DNA from: Streptococcus plurextorum DSM 22810
Lineage (GTDB): Bacteria; Bacillota; Bacilli; Lactobacillales; Streptococcaceae
Direction: 5' to 3'
Assembly (NCBI RefSeq): GCF_000423745.1
Contig: NZ_AUIO01000001.1
Coordinates: 1 to 64,000, forward strand
Length of the DNA stretch: 64,000 bases
Shown: piece after piece, positions 16,959-27,612 of the stretch
Position numbering within the stretch: the first letter of the stretch is position 1
Layout: every line of letters begins with the position of its first letter
Made by a program: the position numbers and the translations under genes
Notes under the pieces: generated by a model
What the model saw: the letters and a program-made list of their open reading frames with translations, nothing else
Told to the model about the DNA's origin: nothing
Databases searched by the model: none

Positions 16959-16967
16959 ATTATATCA
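16959..16967 (-). promoter_or_regulatory. gyrA promoter (extended -10)
   Basis: On the minus strand TGATATAAT, about 40 bases before the gyrA start; the -35 is weak. It lies back to back with the ldh promoter. Confidence 0.5.
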
Positions 16968-16990
16968 TAAAAAAGCTTAAAACGCTTAGT

Positions 16991-17004
16991 TGGTAGCGTT
17001 TTCT
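16991..17004 (+). promoter_or_regulatory. candidate CcpA (cre) site upstream of ldh
   Basis: TGGTAGCGTTTTCT matches the cre consensus TGWAARCGYTWNCW at 12 of 14 positions and lies about 32 bases upstream of the ldh -35. An 8-bp inverted repeat (16979-17002) overlaps it. Upstream cre sites are linked with CcpA activation of glycolytic genes; binding here is an inference. Confidence 0.45.
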
Positions 17005-17035
17005 GTAAGCAATTTTCAATTTTGATGATTCTTCC

Positions 17036-18100
<1,065 letters not shown>

Positions 18101-18106
18101 TACTAT

Positions 18107-18136
18107 AAAAGAGATTTCAAATGAAATCTCTTTTTT
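18107..18136 (+). terminator. ldh terminator
   Basis: A perfect 13-bp stem (AAAAGAGATTTCA with TGAAATCTCTTTT) followed by further T residues, 6 bases after the ldh stop. Confidence 0.85.
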
Positions 18137-18159
18137 GATTTGACTAGCAAGAGGATATT

Positions 18160-18191
18160 AAAACGCCAAATCAATATCGATTTGGCGTTTT
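18160..18191 (-). terminator. nox terminator
   Basis: A perfect 13-bp stem (AAAACGCCAAATC with GATTTGGCGTTTT), 8 bases downstream of the nox stop on the minus strand. It could also back up the ldh terminator. Confidence 0.8.
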
Positions 18192-18199
18192 GTCTTCTG

Positions 18200-19567
18200 T
18201 TATTTTGCTCCAAGAGCAGCCATTGTAATGTAGTTGTATGGCTTATTAAAGTGTGGCAAGAAGAAGATATCTGTCAAAGCAAGTTTCTCAATGGTCACAC
18301 CTTCTTGAATCGCAAGTGAGAACATGTGGATACCCATTGAGATATCTTCACGAGCCACCATTTGTGCACCAAGGATACGACGTGAATCTTTATCGTAAAC
18401 GATTTTAATGGTTACTGGGAAGTTACCGTGCTCGATAAACTCTGGTTTTTGGTTATCAGTGTACTCTGTCACTGCAGCATTGAATCCAAGACGGTTGGCT
18501 TTTTCAAGTGTCAAACCAGTTGACACCATGTGAAGTCCATAGATTGAAATACCGTTAGACCCTTGAACACCGATACCTTCAAGGTCAGTACCACAGATGT
18601 TATGAGCGGCTACGATACCAGTACGTACTGCGTTTGAAGCAAGCGCGATATAACTTGTGTCGCGAGTTGCATTATCATAGATTGTCGCACAGTCACCGAT
18701 AGCGTAAACATCTGGATTTGATGTTTGCTGGCGCTTGTTAACAAGGAAGGCACCATTGCGGAAGAGTTCGATTTGACCATTAGCAAGAGCTGTATTTGGA
18801 CGGAAACCTACTGCAAGGATGACCATATCAACATCGTACTCGTTCTTATCAGTGATGATTTTCTCAACTTTGCCGTTACCAGCAACTTCTTTAACGGTTT
18901 CACCAAATGCAAGCTTAATACCGTTGTCTTCAAGATTTTTTGACATAAGGTCGGTCAAATCTCTATCGTAGTAACCTGCCAAGCAAGTATCAACAACATC
19001 GATAAGAACAACTTCTTTACCTTTACGTTGGAAAGCTTCAGCAAGCTCAACACCGATATAACCTGCTCCTACTACTGCAACACGGTTGATGTCTTTGTTT
19101 TTCAATTTTTCAATAACATCAGCTGAGTTTTGGTAAAGTTTTACAAATTGAAGGTTTTCAAGAGTTGCTTCAAATTCCAATGACCCTTCTTTGATTTCAG
19201 CACCTTTGATTGGTGGTAAAATTGGTTGAGAACCTGTTGCAAAAAGCAGTTTGTCATAGCTTTCAACATGCTCTTGACCGTTAACTAGTGCTGTTACCGT
19301 TTTAGCATCGTAATCAACAGACAAGACTGGAGCTTCCATATACACTTTAGCTCCCATGCTTTCCAACTGCTCTTTATCAGAGTAGAACAAGCCTTCTGGA
19401 CCTGAGATTTGCTCACCAATCCAAAGCGCCATACCACAGCCTAAGAATGAAATGTTTGAGTTTTGGTCGAAGACAACAACTTCATTGGCATCACCATATG
19501 TGCTCAACATAGTTTTGATAGCTGCAGTACCTGCGTGGTTTGCACCAATAACAACGATTTTTGACAT
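18200..19567 (-). CDS. nox: NADH oxidase, water-forming
   Basis: A 455-residue flavoprotein of the CoA-disulfide reductase-like family that reduces O2 to water with NADH, regenerating NAD+ and removing oxygen. It has an FAD-binding start ([14 protein letters not shown]), the single redox Cys44 in [10 protein letters not shown], an NAD-binding [13 protein letters not shown] stretch and a second FAD motif around YAIGDCATI. Length is normal. AGAGGA ribosome binding site. Convergent with ldh, with which it competes for NADH. Confidence 0.95.
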   Translation of the reverse strand: MSKIVVIGANHAGTAAIKTMLSTYGDANEVVVFDQNSNISFLGCGMALWIGEQISGPEGLFYSDKEQLESMGAKVYMEAPVLSVDYDAKTVTALVNGQEHVESYDKLLFATGSQPILPPIKGAEIKEGSLEFEATLENLQFVKLYQNSADVIEKLKNKDINRVAVVGAGYIGVELAEAFQRKGKEVVLIDVVDTCLAGYYDRDLTDLMSKNLEDNGIKLAFGETVKEVAGNGKVEKIITDKNEYDVDMVILAVGFRPNTALANGQIELFRNGAFLVNKRQQTSNPDVYAIGDCATIYDNATRDTSYIALASNAVRTGIVAAHNICGTDLEGIGVQGSNGISIYGLHMVSTGLTLEKANRLGFNAAVTEYTDNQKPEFIEHGNFPVTIKIVYDKDSRRILGAQMVAREDISMGIHMFSLAIQEGVTIEKLALTDIFFLPHFNKPYNYITMAALGAK

Positions 19568-19600
19568 AAAAAATCCTCTTTCAAAATAAATAATAGTTTA

Positions 19601-19624
19601 CTCTGCTATTATAGCACAGCAGAG
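19601..19624 (-). promoter_or_regulatory. nox promoter with overlapping 7-bp dyad
   Basis: Extended -10 TGCTATAAT (19608-19616, minus strand) is flanked by an inverted repeat CTCTGCT...AGCAGAG (10-base gap). A repressor bound there would block the promoter. The sequence is not a Rex-type site. Confidence 0.45.
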
Positions 19625-19750
19625 ACCTATCTTCCACTATTTTGCTTATTTTTTGAAAACCTTTCCATTCCCGTTGTGACAGTTTTCTTGAAATTTTTCA
19701 TTTAAGGATTCTGCAAGCTGTTTTATAACAATTTTCATGAAAATTACCAG

Positions 19751-19778
19751 AAAACCGCTGGAGCATTCTAACGGTTTT
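19751..19778 (-). terminator. possible terminator of the nucleoside transporter operon
   Basis: On the minus strand AAAACCG...CGGTTTT, 7 bp with a 14-base loop, soon after the rnsD stop. There is no long T-run, so it is weaker than others here. The rest of 19625-19750 holds no gene I can support. Confidence 0.45.
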
Positions 19779-19784
19779 TGACAA

Positions 19785-20729
19785 TTATTTAGACTTGATG
19801 TAGTTAACACCGTCTGCTTTTGGAGCAACAGCCTTACCAAAGAAAGCGGCAAGAGTCACTACTGTAATCACATAAGGTGCCATGAGGAAAAATTCTTCCG
19901 GAACGTGTTGCAAGGCTGGAATGTTCTTTGCAATAATTGGAAGGATTTGCGAAAATCCAAAGAACAAACTAGCAAGCATTGCGCCTAGAGGATTCCATTT
20001 CCCAAATATAACTGCCGCAAGGGCAATGAAACCAGATCCTACAATAGTGGTTGCTGAGAAGTTGATATTTACAGACTGTGCATTGACTGCACCACCGATA
20101 CCACCAAGAAAACCTGCAATCATAACACCAGCATAACGCATGCGATAAACATTGATACCTAGCGTGTCAGCGGCTTGAGGATGCTCACCAACTGAGCGTA
20201 AACGTAAGCCAAAACGTGTTTTATATAGGATAAACCATGCAACAAATGCTGTAAGAATGGCCACATATCCCATCAAACTGGTATTTTTGAAGAAGATGTC
20301 TCCAATAACGGGAATATCTTCTAACAGAGGGAAGGAGAAGAATCCAAAAGTTTTTGGAATACCATCTGTCTGACCTTTTCCATAAATCACTTTGACTAAG
20401 AAAACGGTTAAAGCAGGAGCCATCAAATTAAGAACAGTACCTGAAACAATGTGGTCAGCTCTAAAAATAATGGTTGCTGTCGCATGAATCAGTGAAAACA
20501 GAATCCCCACTACTCCACCGACCAGAGCTGCTAACAAAGGGGTCGCTGCTCCAAATTGATTAGCAAATTCGATATTAAAGAGAACGCCTGCAAAGGCTCC
20601 GATAACCATGGTTCCCTCTAGTCCTACGTTAACAATACCTGCTCTTTCAGAGAAAACTCCACCAAGACTGGTAAAAATAAGCGGCGCCGAGTAAACCAAC
20701 ATCTGCGAAATAATATAATTAAAATCCAT
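19785..20729 (-). CDS. rnsD: nucleoside ABC transporter permease
   Basis: A 314-residue integral membrane permease (BPD_transp_2 type) with about nine hydrophobic segments. It pairs with the permease coded before it to form the channel of a nucleoside importer. The ATG at 20729 (MDFNYIISQML) is preceded by AAAGGAGA and starts one base after the rnsC stop (TAATATG). The order lipoprotein-ATPase-permease-permease matches RnsBACD of S. mutans and BmpA-NupABC of Lactococcus lactis. Confidence 0.88.
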   Translation of the reverse strand: MDFNYIISQMLVYSAPLIFTSLGGVFSERAGIVNVGLEGTMVIGAFAGVLFNIEFANQFGAATPLLAALVGGVVGILFSLIHATATIIFRADHIVSGTVLNLMAPALTVFLVKVIYGKGQTDGIPKTFGFFSFPLLEDIPVIGDIFFKNTSLMGYVAILTAFVAWFILYKTRFGLRLRSVGEHPQAADTLGINVYRMRYAGVMIAGFLGGIGGAVNAQSVNINFSATTIVGSGFIALAAVIFGKWNPLGAMLASLFFGFSQILPIIAKNIPALQHVPEEFFLMAPYVITVVTLAAFFGKAVAPKADGVNYIKSK

Positions 20730-20730
20730 A

Positions 20731-21792
20731 TTATTGGTCTCCTTTCGCAAAACGTTTTGATTTCAAGACTTGTTCGAAGACGAACTTAACTCCAATAAAG
20801 AAAATAATCGAAGCAGTCACAACGTTAATCAATTCTGGTGGAACCTGTGCACGTTGCATTCCTGGCGTACCGACAGACATTGTACCGAACAAGAAGGCCG
20901 CAAATGGAATACCTAATGGTGAATTAGATGCTAGAAGAGCTACTGACATTCCATTGAAACCAATATCCATACTCGATGCTTGAACGTAGACATTTTGGAA
21001 TGTTCCAATTCCTTGTACTGCTCCACCTAGACCAGCAAGGGCACCAGAAATCACCATTGACATCACAATTGTGCGTTTAGTGCTCATTCCAGCGTAATCA
21101 GCAGCATTTGGATTAAGACCTGCTGCACGAATTTCAAAACCAAGGGTTGTTTTAGCAAACAAGAACCAGATAACCACTACAGCAATAATGGCAAAAAAGA
21201 TACCTAAGTTCATCCGAGAGTTTTCAGTCAAAACTCTCAGCCACTCTGTTCGATAGGATGCGTTTTCTGAAACGTATATGGTAGAATCTGCATTTTTCAT
21301 CAAATCTGCTGCAAATACATTTCGGATAAGATAGTTTGAAAAATAGAGCAGGATATAGTTCATCATGATTGTCACGATAACTTCACTGGTCCCTAAATAA
21401 GCTCGTAAAATCCCCGGAATCGCGCCAGCAATTCCCCCAGCAATCATAGCAATCAGAATCGTTGCAATCAAAAGAATGGGGCGTGGAAGATCTGGGTTTT
21501 CAAGAGCGAACCACCCTGCAAAGACCCATCCAACAAAGGCTTGTCCTGAAAGACCGATATTGAAAAATCCAGCCTTACTTGCCACAGCAAAACCAAGTGC
21601 TGTAAAAATCAATGGGGCAACAGCACGAAAAATCTCACCGACATTTTTTACTGAACCGAAGGCTGTTCCAAAGAGTGCTTGGTAGCCAGCCAGTGGATCA
21701 TATCCAAAAATGAGCATGATAACAGCCCCCAGAAGCAAGCCAGAAAAGACTGCCATCAAGGGAATCAAAATACTTTCATATTTTTTTAACAT
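20731..21792 (-). CDS. rnsC: nucleoside ABC transporter permease
   Basis: A 353-residue permease with eight to ten membrane segments, including an N-terminal one (about 8-32). It is the partner of RnsD in the nucleoside importer; the two are distant relatives of the same family. It starts 14 bases after the ATPase gene with an AAGGAA-type site. Substrate range (ribonucleosides, possibly deoxyribonucleosides) is inferred from the neighbouring deoA, deoC and cdd genes. Confidence 0.88.
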   Translation of the reverse strand: MLKKYESILIPLMAVFSGLLLGAVIMLIFGYDPLAGYQALFGTAFGSVKNVGEIFRAVAPLIFTALGFAVASKAGFFNIGLSGQAFVGWVFAGWFALENPDLPRPILLIATILIAMIAGGIAGAIPGILRAYLGTSEVIVTIMMNYILLYFSNYLIRNVFAADLMKNADSTIYVSENASYRTEWLRVLTENSRMNLGIFFAIIAVVVIWFLFAKTTLGFEIRAAGLNPNAADYAGMSTKRTIVMSMVISGALAGLGGAVQGIGTFQNVYVQASSMDIGFNGMSVALLASNSPLGIPFAAFLFGTMSVGTPGMQRAQVPPELINVVTASIIFFIGVKFVFEQVLKSKRFAKGDQ

Positions 21793-21806
21793 GTCAACTT
21801 CCTTTC

Positions 21807-23327
21807 TTACTTAAGATGGCCGCCAGCCATAAGTTTACCAAGTTCTTGCTTGGTGGTTTCGGCCGGTAATACAATGCCATGGATGCTTCCGTCATGAATA
21901 ACGGCAATACGATCGGAAACATCGAGAATTTCATCTAATTCAAAGCTGACAACAAGGACTGCCTTACCTTTATCACGCTCTGCAATTAAGCGTTTTCGAA
22001 TATATTCAATCGCACCAACATCGAGTCCTCGCGTCGGTTGGCTGACAATCAATAAATCAGGATTACGATCGATTTCACGGGCGATAACCGCTTTTTGCTG
22101 GTTTCCTCCTGAAAGAGACTTGCCAGGGATTAGTTCTCCTGCTCCACGAACGTCGAATTCTTCCATCAGCTGACGCGCTTTTTCATTTATCTTAGAGTAA
22201 TTTAGGATGCCTTTTTTAGAAATAGGTTCTTTGTAGTAAGTTTGCAATGCAAAGTTTTCTGCAACAGTCATGTTTAGAATCATGCCATCACGATGACGAT
22301 CTTCAGGAACATGACCAACACTTAATTCGGTAATTTTCCGTGGTGTCGAATGCGTAACATCTTGTCCTTTAATCGTAATTTTTCCAGATTTAACTTTACG
22401 AAGTCCGGTAATCGCCTGGATAAGCTCACTCTGACCATTACCGTCGATACCAGCAATACCGACAATCTCACCTGCACGAACTTCAAGAGAGAGATTTTTA
22501 ACTGCTGGGATGCCACGATTTTCATTAACCACTAAGTTTTCAATCGACAGCACAACTTCTTTAGGATTAGCCGCAATTTTTTCTGTTTTAAATGAAACAG
22601 AACGTCCAACCATCCACTCTGCCAAATCATCATTGGTAGCTCCTGCAACTTCTACAGTTTCAATAGATTTACCACGACGAATAACGGTGACACGGTCCGC
22701 GACGGCACGAATTTCATCTAGTTTATGAGTAATGAGAATAATGGACTTACCTTCTGACACAAGAACCTTCATAATTTTGAGAAGCTCTGCAATTTCATCA
22801 GGGGTCAAAACGGCTGTTGGTTCGTCAAAAATTAACAGATCCGCACCTCGGTAGAGTGTTTTTAAAATTTCCACACGTTGCTGAGCACCTACCGTAATGT
22901 CTGCAACTTTAGCAGTAGGATCAACTTCGAGTCCATATTTCTTTGATAGGGCAGTAATTTCAGCAGTGGCAGCCTTCAAGTCGATTGTACCAGCGAGACC
23001 TGTCGTTTCACTGCCTAAAATAATATTTTCGACTACTGAAAAGGCATCTACCAACATAAAGTGTTGATGCACCATTCCGATACCCAATTTCGCCGCTTTT
23101 GAGGGAGAATCAATCGTTACAGTCGAACCATTGATTAAAATTTCGCCACTTGTTGGCTCTAATAACCCCGCAAGCATATTCATAAGCGTGGATTTTCCTG
23201 CACCATTTTCTCCAAGAAGAGCATGAATTTCGCCTGGTTTGACATTCAAGTTGATTTGGTCGTTTGCTACAAATTCGCCAAATCGTTTAGTTATGTCCCG
23301 CATTTCGATGACATAATCATGAGCCAT
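21807..23327 (-). CDS. rnsA: nucleoside ABC transporter ATP-binding protein (two ABC domains)
   Basis: A 506-residue ATPase with two fused ABC domains. The first has Walker A GENGAGKST (about 39-47) and Walker B LLIFDEPTAVL. The second has a degenerate Walker A (GIDGNGQSEL) and the signature LSGGNQQK, as is normal for this sugar/nucleoside family, so probably only one site is fully active. AAAGGA ribosome binding site. It is separated from rnsB by a terminator-bearing gap of 139 bases, unlike the tight spacing of the permeases. Confidence 0.93.
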   Translation of the reverse strand: MAHDYVIEMRDITKRFGEFVANDQINLNVKPGEIHALLGENGAGKSTLMNMLAGLLEPTSGEILINGSTVTIDSPSKAAKLGIGMVHQHFMLVDAFSVVENIILGSETTGLAGTIDLKAATAEITALSKKYGLEVDPTAKVADITVGAQQRVEILKTLYRGADLLIFDEPTAVLTPDEIAELLKIMKVLVSEGKSIILITHKLDEIRAVADRVTVIRRGKSIETVEVAGATNDDLAEWMVGRSVSFKTEKIAANPKEVVLSIENLVVNENRGIPAVKNLSLEVRAGEIVGIAGIDGNGQSELIQAITGLRKVKSGKITIKGQDVTHSTPRKITELSVGHVPEDRHRDGMILNMTVAENFALQTYYKEPISKKGILNYSKINEKARQLMEEFDVRGAGELIPGKSLSGGNQQKAVIAREIDRNPDLLIVSQPTRGLDVGAIEYIRKRLIAERDKGKAVLVVSFELDEILDVSDRIAVIHDGSIHGIVLPAETTKQELGKLMAGGHLK

Positions 23328-23419
23328 AATCTTTTCCTTTCAAAAGGTCTATTTTTTATCAATAAAACCTACCTACTAAATTAGGATAGGCTTTATTGAG
23401 ATAAAATATCTCAACTCCC

Positions 23420-23445
23420 AAAAAGGGCGACCGATGTCAGTCGCC
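23420..23445 (-). terminator. terminator inside the rns operon, between rnsB and rnsA
   Basis: On the minus strand GGCGAC...GTCGCC (6 bp, 8-base loop) is followed by CTTTTT, starting 21 bases after the rnsB stop. A second, imperfect hairpin follows at about 23361-23397. Partial termination would make more binding protein than transporter. Confidence 0.65.
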
Positions 23446-23466
23446 GCTTCGGGATTCATTATTTCA

Positions 23467-24531
23467 TTAAGGTTTTTCTGGAACTTCAACTGTACCATCT
23501 AAGATAGCAGCTTTAGCATCTGCTACTGCTTTAGAAGCGTCTTCAGAAAGGTTAGTTTCAGCTAATTCTACACCTTTATCTTTAAGAGTGTAACGAACGA
23601 TTTCTCCACCAGGGAATTTACCTTCTGCTGCTTTTGTAGCAATATCTTTAACAGCAGCACCAACTTGTTTAAGTGTTGAAGCTAATACGAAGTTAGATTC
23701 TTTACCATCTTTAGAAGTATAAGCACCTTCTGCTGATTGGTCACGGTCTACACCGATTACCCATACTTTATCAGCTTCATCGCGTGTTTCGTTGACTGCT
23801 TTAGCTGCTGCAAAAACACCGTTACCAGTACCGCCAGAAGCATGGAAAATAACATCCGCACCTGCTGAATATTGTGCTGCTGCAATTGTTTGACCTTTAG
23901 CGGCATCACCAAATGAACCAGCATATTGAACGTCAATCTTAATCGTTTCATCAACTGATTTAACACCTGCTACGAAACCAGCTTCAAAGCGATCAATAAC
24001 TTCACCTTTCATACCGCCAACAAAACCAACTGTTTTTGTCTTAGTTGATTTAGCTGCTGCAACACCTGCAAGGTATGATGCTTCATGGTCAGCAAAGCCA
24101 ACACTTACAACGTTATCTTGATCTGGAACAACACTGTCTACGATAACATAGTGTGTGTCAGTATTATTTGGAGCAACTTCAGCAATTGAAGATTCAAGGG
24201 CAAAACCAATACCAAAGACAAGGTTATAACCACCAGCTACAGCAGAGTCAAGGTTTGTAACGTAGTCTTGCTCAGAAGAAGATTGGAAGTAATCATAACC
24301 ATTACCTTTTGATAGCCCAGCAGCATCTCCCCACTCTTTAAGACCTTCCCAAGCAGATTGGTTAAATGAACGGTCATCAACACCACCGATATCGGTAACG
24401 ATAGCCGCTTTGATACTTGATTCAGCTGTTGATGTATCTGAATTTGAAGAGTCTGCTTTTTTGCTTCCACAAGCAGCAAGTGACAAGGCAGCAACAGTAG
24501 CTAGACTGAGTCCAACAAATTTTTTGTTCAT
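23467..24531 (-). CDS. rnsB: nucleoside-binding lipoprotein (BMP family)
   Basis: A 354-residue substrate-binding protein of the basic-membrane-protein/PnrA-like family. It has a lipoprotein signal peptide with the lipobox LAAC, Cys21 being the lipid-modified residue, followed by a Ser/Asp-rich linker and the two-lobed binding fold (for example AAIVTDIGGVDDRSFNQ). It delivers nucleosides to RnsA-C-D. An AGGAGG site lies upstream, behind a 7-bp leader hairpin (24558-24574). Such lipoproteins are usually abundant, which fits the terminator that follows. Confidence 0.93.
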   Translation of the reverse strand: MNKKFVGLSLATVAALSLAACGSKKADSSNSDTSTAESSIKAAIVTDIGGVDDRSFNQSAWEGLKEWGDAAGLSKGNGYDYFQSSSEQDYVTNLDSAVAGGYNLVFGIGFALESSIAEVAPNNTDTHYVIVDSVVPDQDNVVSVGFADHEASYLAGVAAAKSTKTKTVGFVGGMKGEVIDRFEAGFVAGVKSVDETIKIDVQYAGSFGDAAKGQTIAAAQYSAGADVIFHASGGTGNGVFAAAKAVNETRDEADKVWVIGVDRDQSAEGAYTSKDGKESNFVLASTLKQVGAAVKDIATKAAEGKFPGGEIVRYTLKDKGVELAETNLSEDASKAVADAKAAILDGTVEVPEKP

Positions 24532-24604
24532 GTGAATGAACCCTCCTAAATATTTTTTTGCAACAAGGTTGCAAGATTAAGATAACCCGAAGGTTGACTA
24601 CAGA

Positions 24605-24997
24605 TTAGGTCAAATCTGTAAAAGAGTATGGTAATAACTCCCCGACCGTCGTCTCGACCGTCTGACCATTTTTAGCAATTAAAGTAACCTTAGCACTAGG
24701 TTGAAAAAACTCCACCATCACTTGACGACAAGCACCACAAGGAGATATCGGCTCTGCTGTTTGACCATATATGGCAATCTCAGCCAATTTTTGATGGCCG
24801 TCAGAAACAGCCTTGAAAATGGCTGTTCGCTCACCACAGTTTGTTAATCCAAAACTAGCATTTTCAATATTACACCCGGTATAGACTGTGCCATCCTCGG
24901 TTAAGAGTGCTGCCCCAATTGGAAAATGTGAGTAGGGTACATAAGCACGTTGACTGGCTTCAATAGCAAGCTCAACTAAAGGATTAGTAACCTCCAT
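24605..24997 (-). CDS. cdd: cytidine deaminase
   Basis: A 130-residue zinc enzyme that converts cytidine and deoxycytidine to uridine forms. The zinc and catalytic motifs are NCGERTAIF (Cys and catalytic Glu) and PCGACRQV (two Cys). The ATG at 24995-24997 ([14 protein letters not shown]) is chosen because an AAGGAG site lies 9 bases upstream; it overlaps deoC by 14 bases. It works with deoA and deoC to salvage the nucleosides brought in by the Rns transporter. Confidence 0.94.
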   Translation of the reverse strand: MEVTNPLVELAIEASQRAYVPYSHFPIGAALLTEDGTVYTGCNIENASFGLTNCGERTAIFKAVSDGHQKLAEIAIYGQTAEPISPCGACRQVMVEFFQPSAKVTLIAKNGQTVETTVGELLPYSFTDLT

Positions 24998-25646
24998 TGA
25001 CGCTCTCTCCTTCAATGATTGCTACGCCCGAAGAAGTTCCTAGTCGTGTTGCTCCTGCTTCAATAAATGCCTGAGCATCTGCTAGGGAACGTGCTCCCCC
25101 AGCAGCCTTAACACCGATGTGAGGACCTACGGTTTGACGCATTAATTTTACATCTGCAACAGTTGCTCCTCCTGTTGAAAAGCCTGTTGAGGTTTTAACA
25201 AAATCAGCTCCAGCTTTGACAGATAATTCACTAGCCATTACTTTTTCTTCGTCTGTCAAGAGACAAGCCTCAATAATGACTTTAACGATTTTATCTCCTG
25301 AAGCTTCGACAACTGCTCGAATATCATCTTCAACCAGTTGATACTCACCAGATTTTAAAGCCCCAATATTGATAACCATATCAATTTCATCTGCACCGTT
25401 TTGAATAGCCTCTTTAGTTTCAAAAGCTTTAACAGCAGGTGTCGTAGCCCCAAGTGGGAAACCAACAACGGTACACACCTTGACATCTGTATCTGCTAGA
25501 GTTTCAGCACAGTACTTGACCCATGTTGGATTGACACAGACACTTGCAAATTGGTATTGTTTAGCTTCTTCAAGCAATTTGCTGATTTGTTCTCTGGTGC
25601 TTTCGGGCTTCAAAAGTGTATGATCGATGTATTTATTGATAAGCAT
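24984..25646 (-). CDS. deoC: deoxyribose-phosphate aldolase
   Basis: A 220-residue class I aldolase that splits 2-deoxyribose 5-phosphate into glyceraldehyde 3-phosphate and acetaldehyde. Lysines of the active site are in KVIIEACLL and in FVKTSTGF (the Schiff-base Lys). The start is ATG at 25644-25646 ([14 protein letters not shown]), with a GGGGG site 5 bases upstream; the longer frame is not supported. It lies 19 bases after deoA. Confidence 0.95.
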   Translation of the reverse strand: MLINKYIDHTLLKPESTREQISKLLEEAKQYQFASVCVNPTWVKYCAETLADTDVKVCTVVGFPLGATTPAVKAFETKEAIQNGADEIDMVINIGALKSGEYQLVEDDIRAVVEASGDKIVKVIIEACLLTDEEKVMASELSVKAGADFVKTSTGFSTGGATVADVKLMRQTVGPHIGVKAAGGARSLADAQAFIEAGATRLGTSSGVAIIEGESVNGGY

Positions 25647-25665
25647 AATTTCCCCCATTAACTGT

Positions 25666-26943
25666 TTAACGGATTATTTTTAAAATTTCTTTTGGTGTGA
25701 CTTGCTCTTCGTCTATTATAACATTTTTTTTGAATTCTGAAAGCATTTTTTCAGATAAAATTTCGTTTGTGTAAATTTTTGCAATAATTTCATCCGTTTT
25801 CACGAAATCTCCCACCTTTTTATCGAACACTATTCCGCTTTCATAGTCCAAATTATCGGTTTTTACGGAACGGCCCGCTCCAAGTTTCATTGCAAATAAG
25901 CCAAATTCTAGAGCCGGAAGCTCTCTAATATAGCCATCATTTTCAGCTTTTACGTCAATGACATGGGCTGCGCTAGATGGCCTGTACAAGTCTTCTAAAT
26001 CGCCTCCCTGAGCTTTGACCATAGCCTCAAATTTCTGTAGGGCCTCACCGTTGACTAAGTGGTGATGAATAGCTTCTAAGGACTTTTCAAGACCTGCTAG
26101 GCTGAGCATAATTTGAGCTAGCTCACAAATGAAGTGAGTGACGTCTTCGCGTCCTTCTCCTCTCATAATCTCAATAGCTTCAAGAACTTCTAGACGATTA
26201 CCGATAGCCCGTCCTACCGGCTGGCTCATATCGGTAATAACAGCTACTGTTTGTCGTCCAACCTCCTTACCAAGAGCAACCATGGTTTCAGAGAGCTGCT
26301 CGGCTTCTTCTAATGTTTTCATAAAGGCACCATCACCAACAGTCACATCTAGCAAAATACTATCTGCACCAGCGGCGATTTTTTTGGACATCACTGAACT
26401 TGCAATAAGAGGGATGATATCTACAGTAGCTGTCACATCCCGTAGGGCATAAAGTAATTTATCTGCCTTAACCATATTATCAGATTGTCCAATAACGGAT
26501 AGGCCAATCTCTTGAACTTGCTGGATAAATTCTTCCTGACTGCGTTCAATTTGATAACCCTTTATGGATTCTAGTTTATCAAGCGTTCCACCAGTGTGAC
26601 CGAGACCACGACCACTCATCTTAGCAACTGGTACGCCAAATGAGGCAACTAGTGGTGCTAATATCAAAGTGACCTTATCCCCAACACCGCCTGTTGAATG
26701 CTTATCGGTTTTAATACCTGAAATTGCAGACAAATCAATCTGCTCACCAGAGTCCACCATAGACATGGTTAAGTCTCTAGTCTCTCTCATGGTCATTCCT
26801 TTAAAGTAAATAGCCATTGCTAAAGCTGACATTTGATAGTCAGGAACTCTTCCTTCTGCATAACCGGAAATTAACCATTTAATTTCTTCTGTTGACAATT
26901 CTTTGCCGTCACGTTTTTTTTGAATTAAATCAACTGTCCGCAT
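25666..26943 (-). CDS. deoA: pyrimidine-nucleoside phosphorylase
   Basis: A 425-residue enzyme that splits thymidine, uridine or deoxyuridine with phosphate. The family signature [17 protein letters not shown] is intact, and phosphate-binding residues lie in [10 protein letters not shown]. The start is ATG at 26941-26943 ([13 protein letters not shown]), 8 bases after AAGGAG; it overlaps the end of the upstream methyltransferase gene by 14 bases. Gram-positive enzymes of this family accept several pyrimidine nucleosides, so pdp is an equally suitable name. Confidence 0.94.
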   Translation of the reverse strand: MRTVDLIQKKRDGKELSTEEIKWLISGYAEGRVPDYQMSALAMAIYFKGMTMRETRDLTMSMVDSGEQIDLSAISGIKTDKHSTGGVGDKVTLILAPLVASFGVPVAKMSGRGLGHTGGTLDKLESIKGYQIERSQEEFIQQVQEIGLSVIGQSDNMVKADKLLYALRDVTATVDIIPLIASSVMSKKIAAGADSILLDVTVGDGAFMKTLEEAEQLSETMVALGKEVGRQTVAVITDMSQPVGRAIGNRLEVLEAIEIMRGEGREDVTHFICELAQIMLSLAGLEKSLEAIHHHLVNGEALQKFEAMVKAQGGDLEDLYRPSSAAHVIDVKAENDGYIRELPALEFGLFAMKLGAGRSVKTDNLDYESGIVFDKKVGDFVKTDEIIAKIYTNEILSEKMLSEFKKNVIIDEEQVTPKEILKIIR

Positions 26944-27529
26944 GTTTGACACTCCTTAAAATATAATAACCTTTTTCTTTTTTGACGATGTCACAATTTC
27001 CAAAAACTTCTTCCATCTTATTTTTGGCAGACGGGGCTCCTTGTTTTTTCTGGATAACGATTGTCAAGTCACCTCCTTGATGTAAGTGTTCAAAAGCCCC
27101 CTCAAGTATCTCATGAACAACAGCCTTTCCAGCTCTAATAGGAGGATTGGAGATGATATGATCGAAGCGATCTTTGACATTTTCATAACTGTTTGATTGA
27201 AAAATCATTGGGCTCACACCATTTTTGTCAGCATTTTTTTTTGCTAGATCAAGGGCACGATTATTGATATCAATCATGGTCGCTGATACTCCCTGAACCT
27301 TTTCTAGTGCAATCCCTAGTGGACCATAGCCACACCCAACGTCCAATAAGCTATCGCCTTTATTAAAGGTCAAACAATTCAGCAATACTTGACTGCCAAA
27401 ATCAATCATTCGCTTAGAAAAGACCCCTGAATCCGTCAGAAATCGAAAGTTCTGCCCTAATAAGGTGACATGAAGCTCCTGCAAATCATGAGCACTGTCA
27501 GGATTTTCTGTATAATACATATTTGACAT
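26930..27529 (-). CDS. class I SAM methyltransferase, RsmC-like
   Basis: A protein of about 199 residues with one methyltransferase domain: SAM motif LLDVGCGYGPLGIAL (about 59-73) and catalytic-type NPPIRAGK motif. This matches the MTS domain of RsmC, the 16S rRNA G1207 N2-methyltransferase, without its N-terminal half, as is usual in Firmicutes. The start may be ATG 27527-27529 (MSNMYYTENPDS) or the next ATG. It heads the nucleoside-salvage operon, although its job is in ribosome modification. Confidence 0.78.
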   Translation of the reverse strand: MSNMYYTENPDSAHDLQELHVTLLGQNFRFLTDSGVFSKRMIDFGSQVLLNCLTFNKGDSLLDVGCGYGPLGIALEKVQGVSATMIDINNRALDLAKKNADKNGVSPMIFQSNSYENVKDRFDHIISNPPIRAGKAVVHEILEGAFEHLHQGGDLTIVIQKKQGAPSAKNKMEEVFGNCDIVKKEKGYYILRSVKHADS

Positions 27530-27559
27530 AAAACACACTCATCTTTATAAAGTGCTTTC

Positions 27560-27588
27560 ATTCTAACATATTTTGTAAGGGTTCTCAA
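27560..27588 (-). promoter_or_regulatory. promoter of the rsmC-like/deoA/deoC/cdd/rns operon
   Basis: On the minus strand: -35 TTGAGA (27583-27588), spacer 17, extended -10 TGTTAGAAT with TAGAAT at 27560-27565. It faces away from the coaA promoter. Confidence 0.6.
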
Positions 27589-27596
27589 TAAATTTA

Positions 27597-27605
27597 TGAT
27601 ATAAT
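27597..27605 (+). promoter_or_regulatory. coaA promoter, extended -10 next to the start codon
   Basis: TGATATAAT ends 7 bases before the coaA ATG, so transcription should begin at or next to the start codon. No good -35 and no ribosome binding site are present. Confidence 0.55.
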
Positions 27606-27612
27606 TTGTACC

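Noticed and set aside
19646..19852. 68-codon minus-strand frame between rnsD and nox
   Set aside because: It overlaps the end of rnsD in another frame, has no ribosome binding site and crosses the likely terminator.
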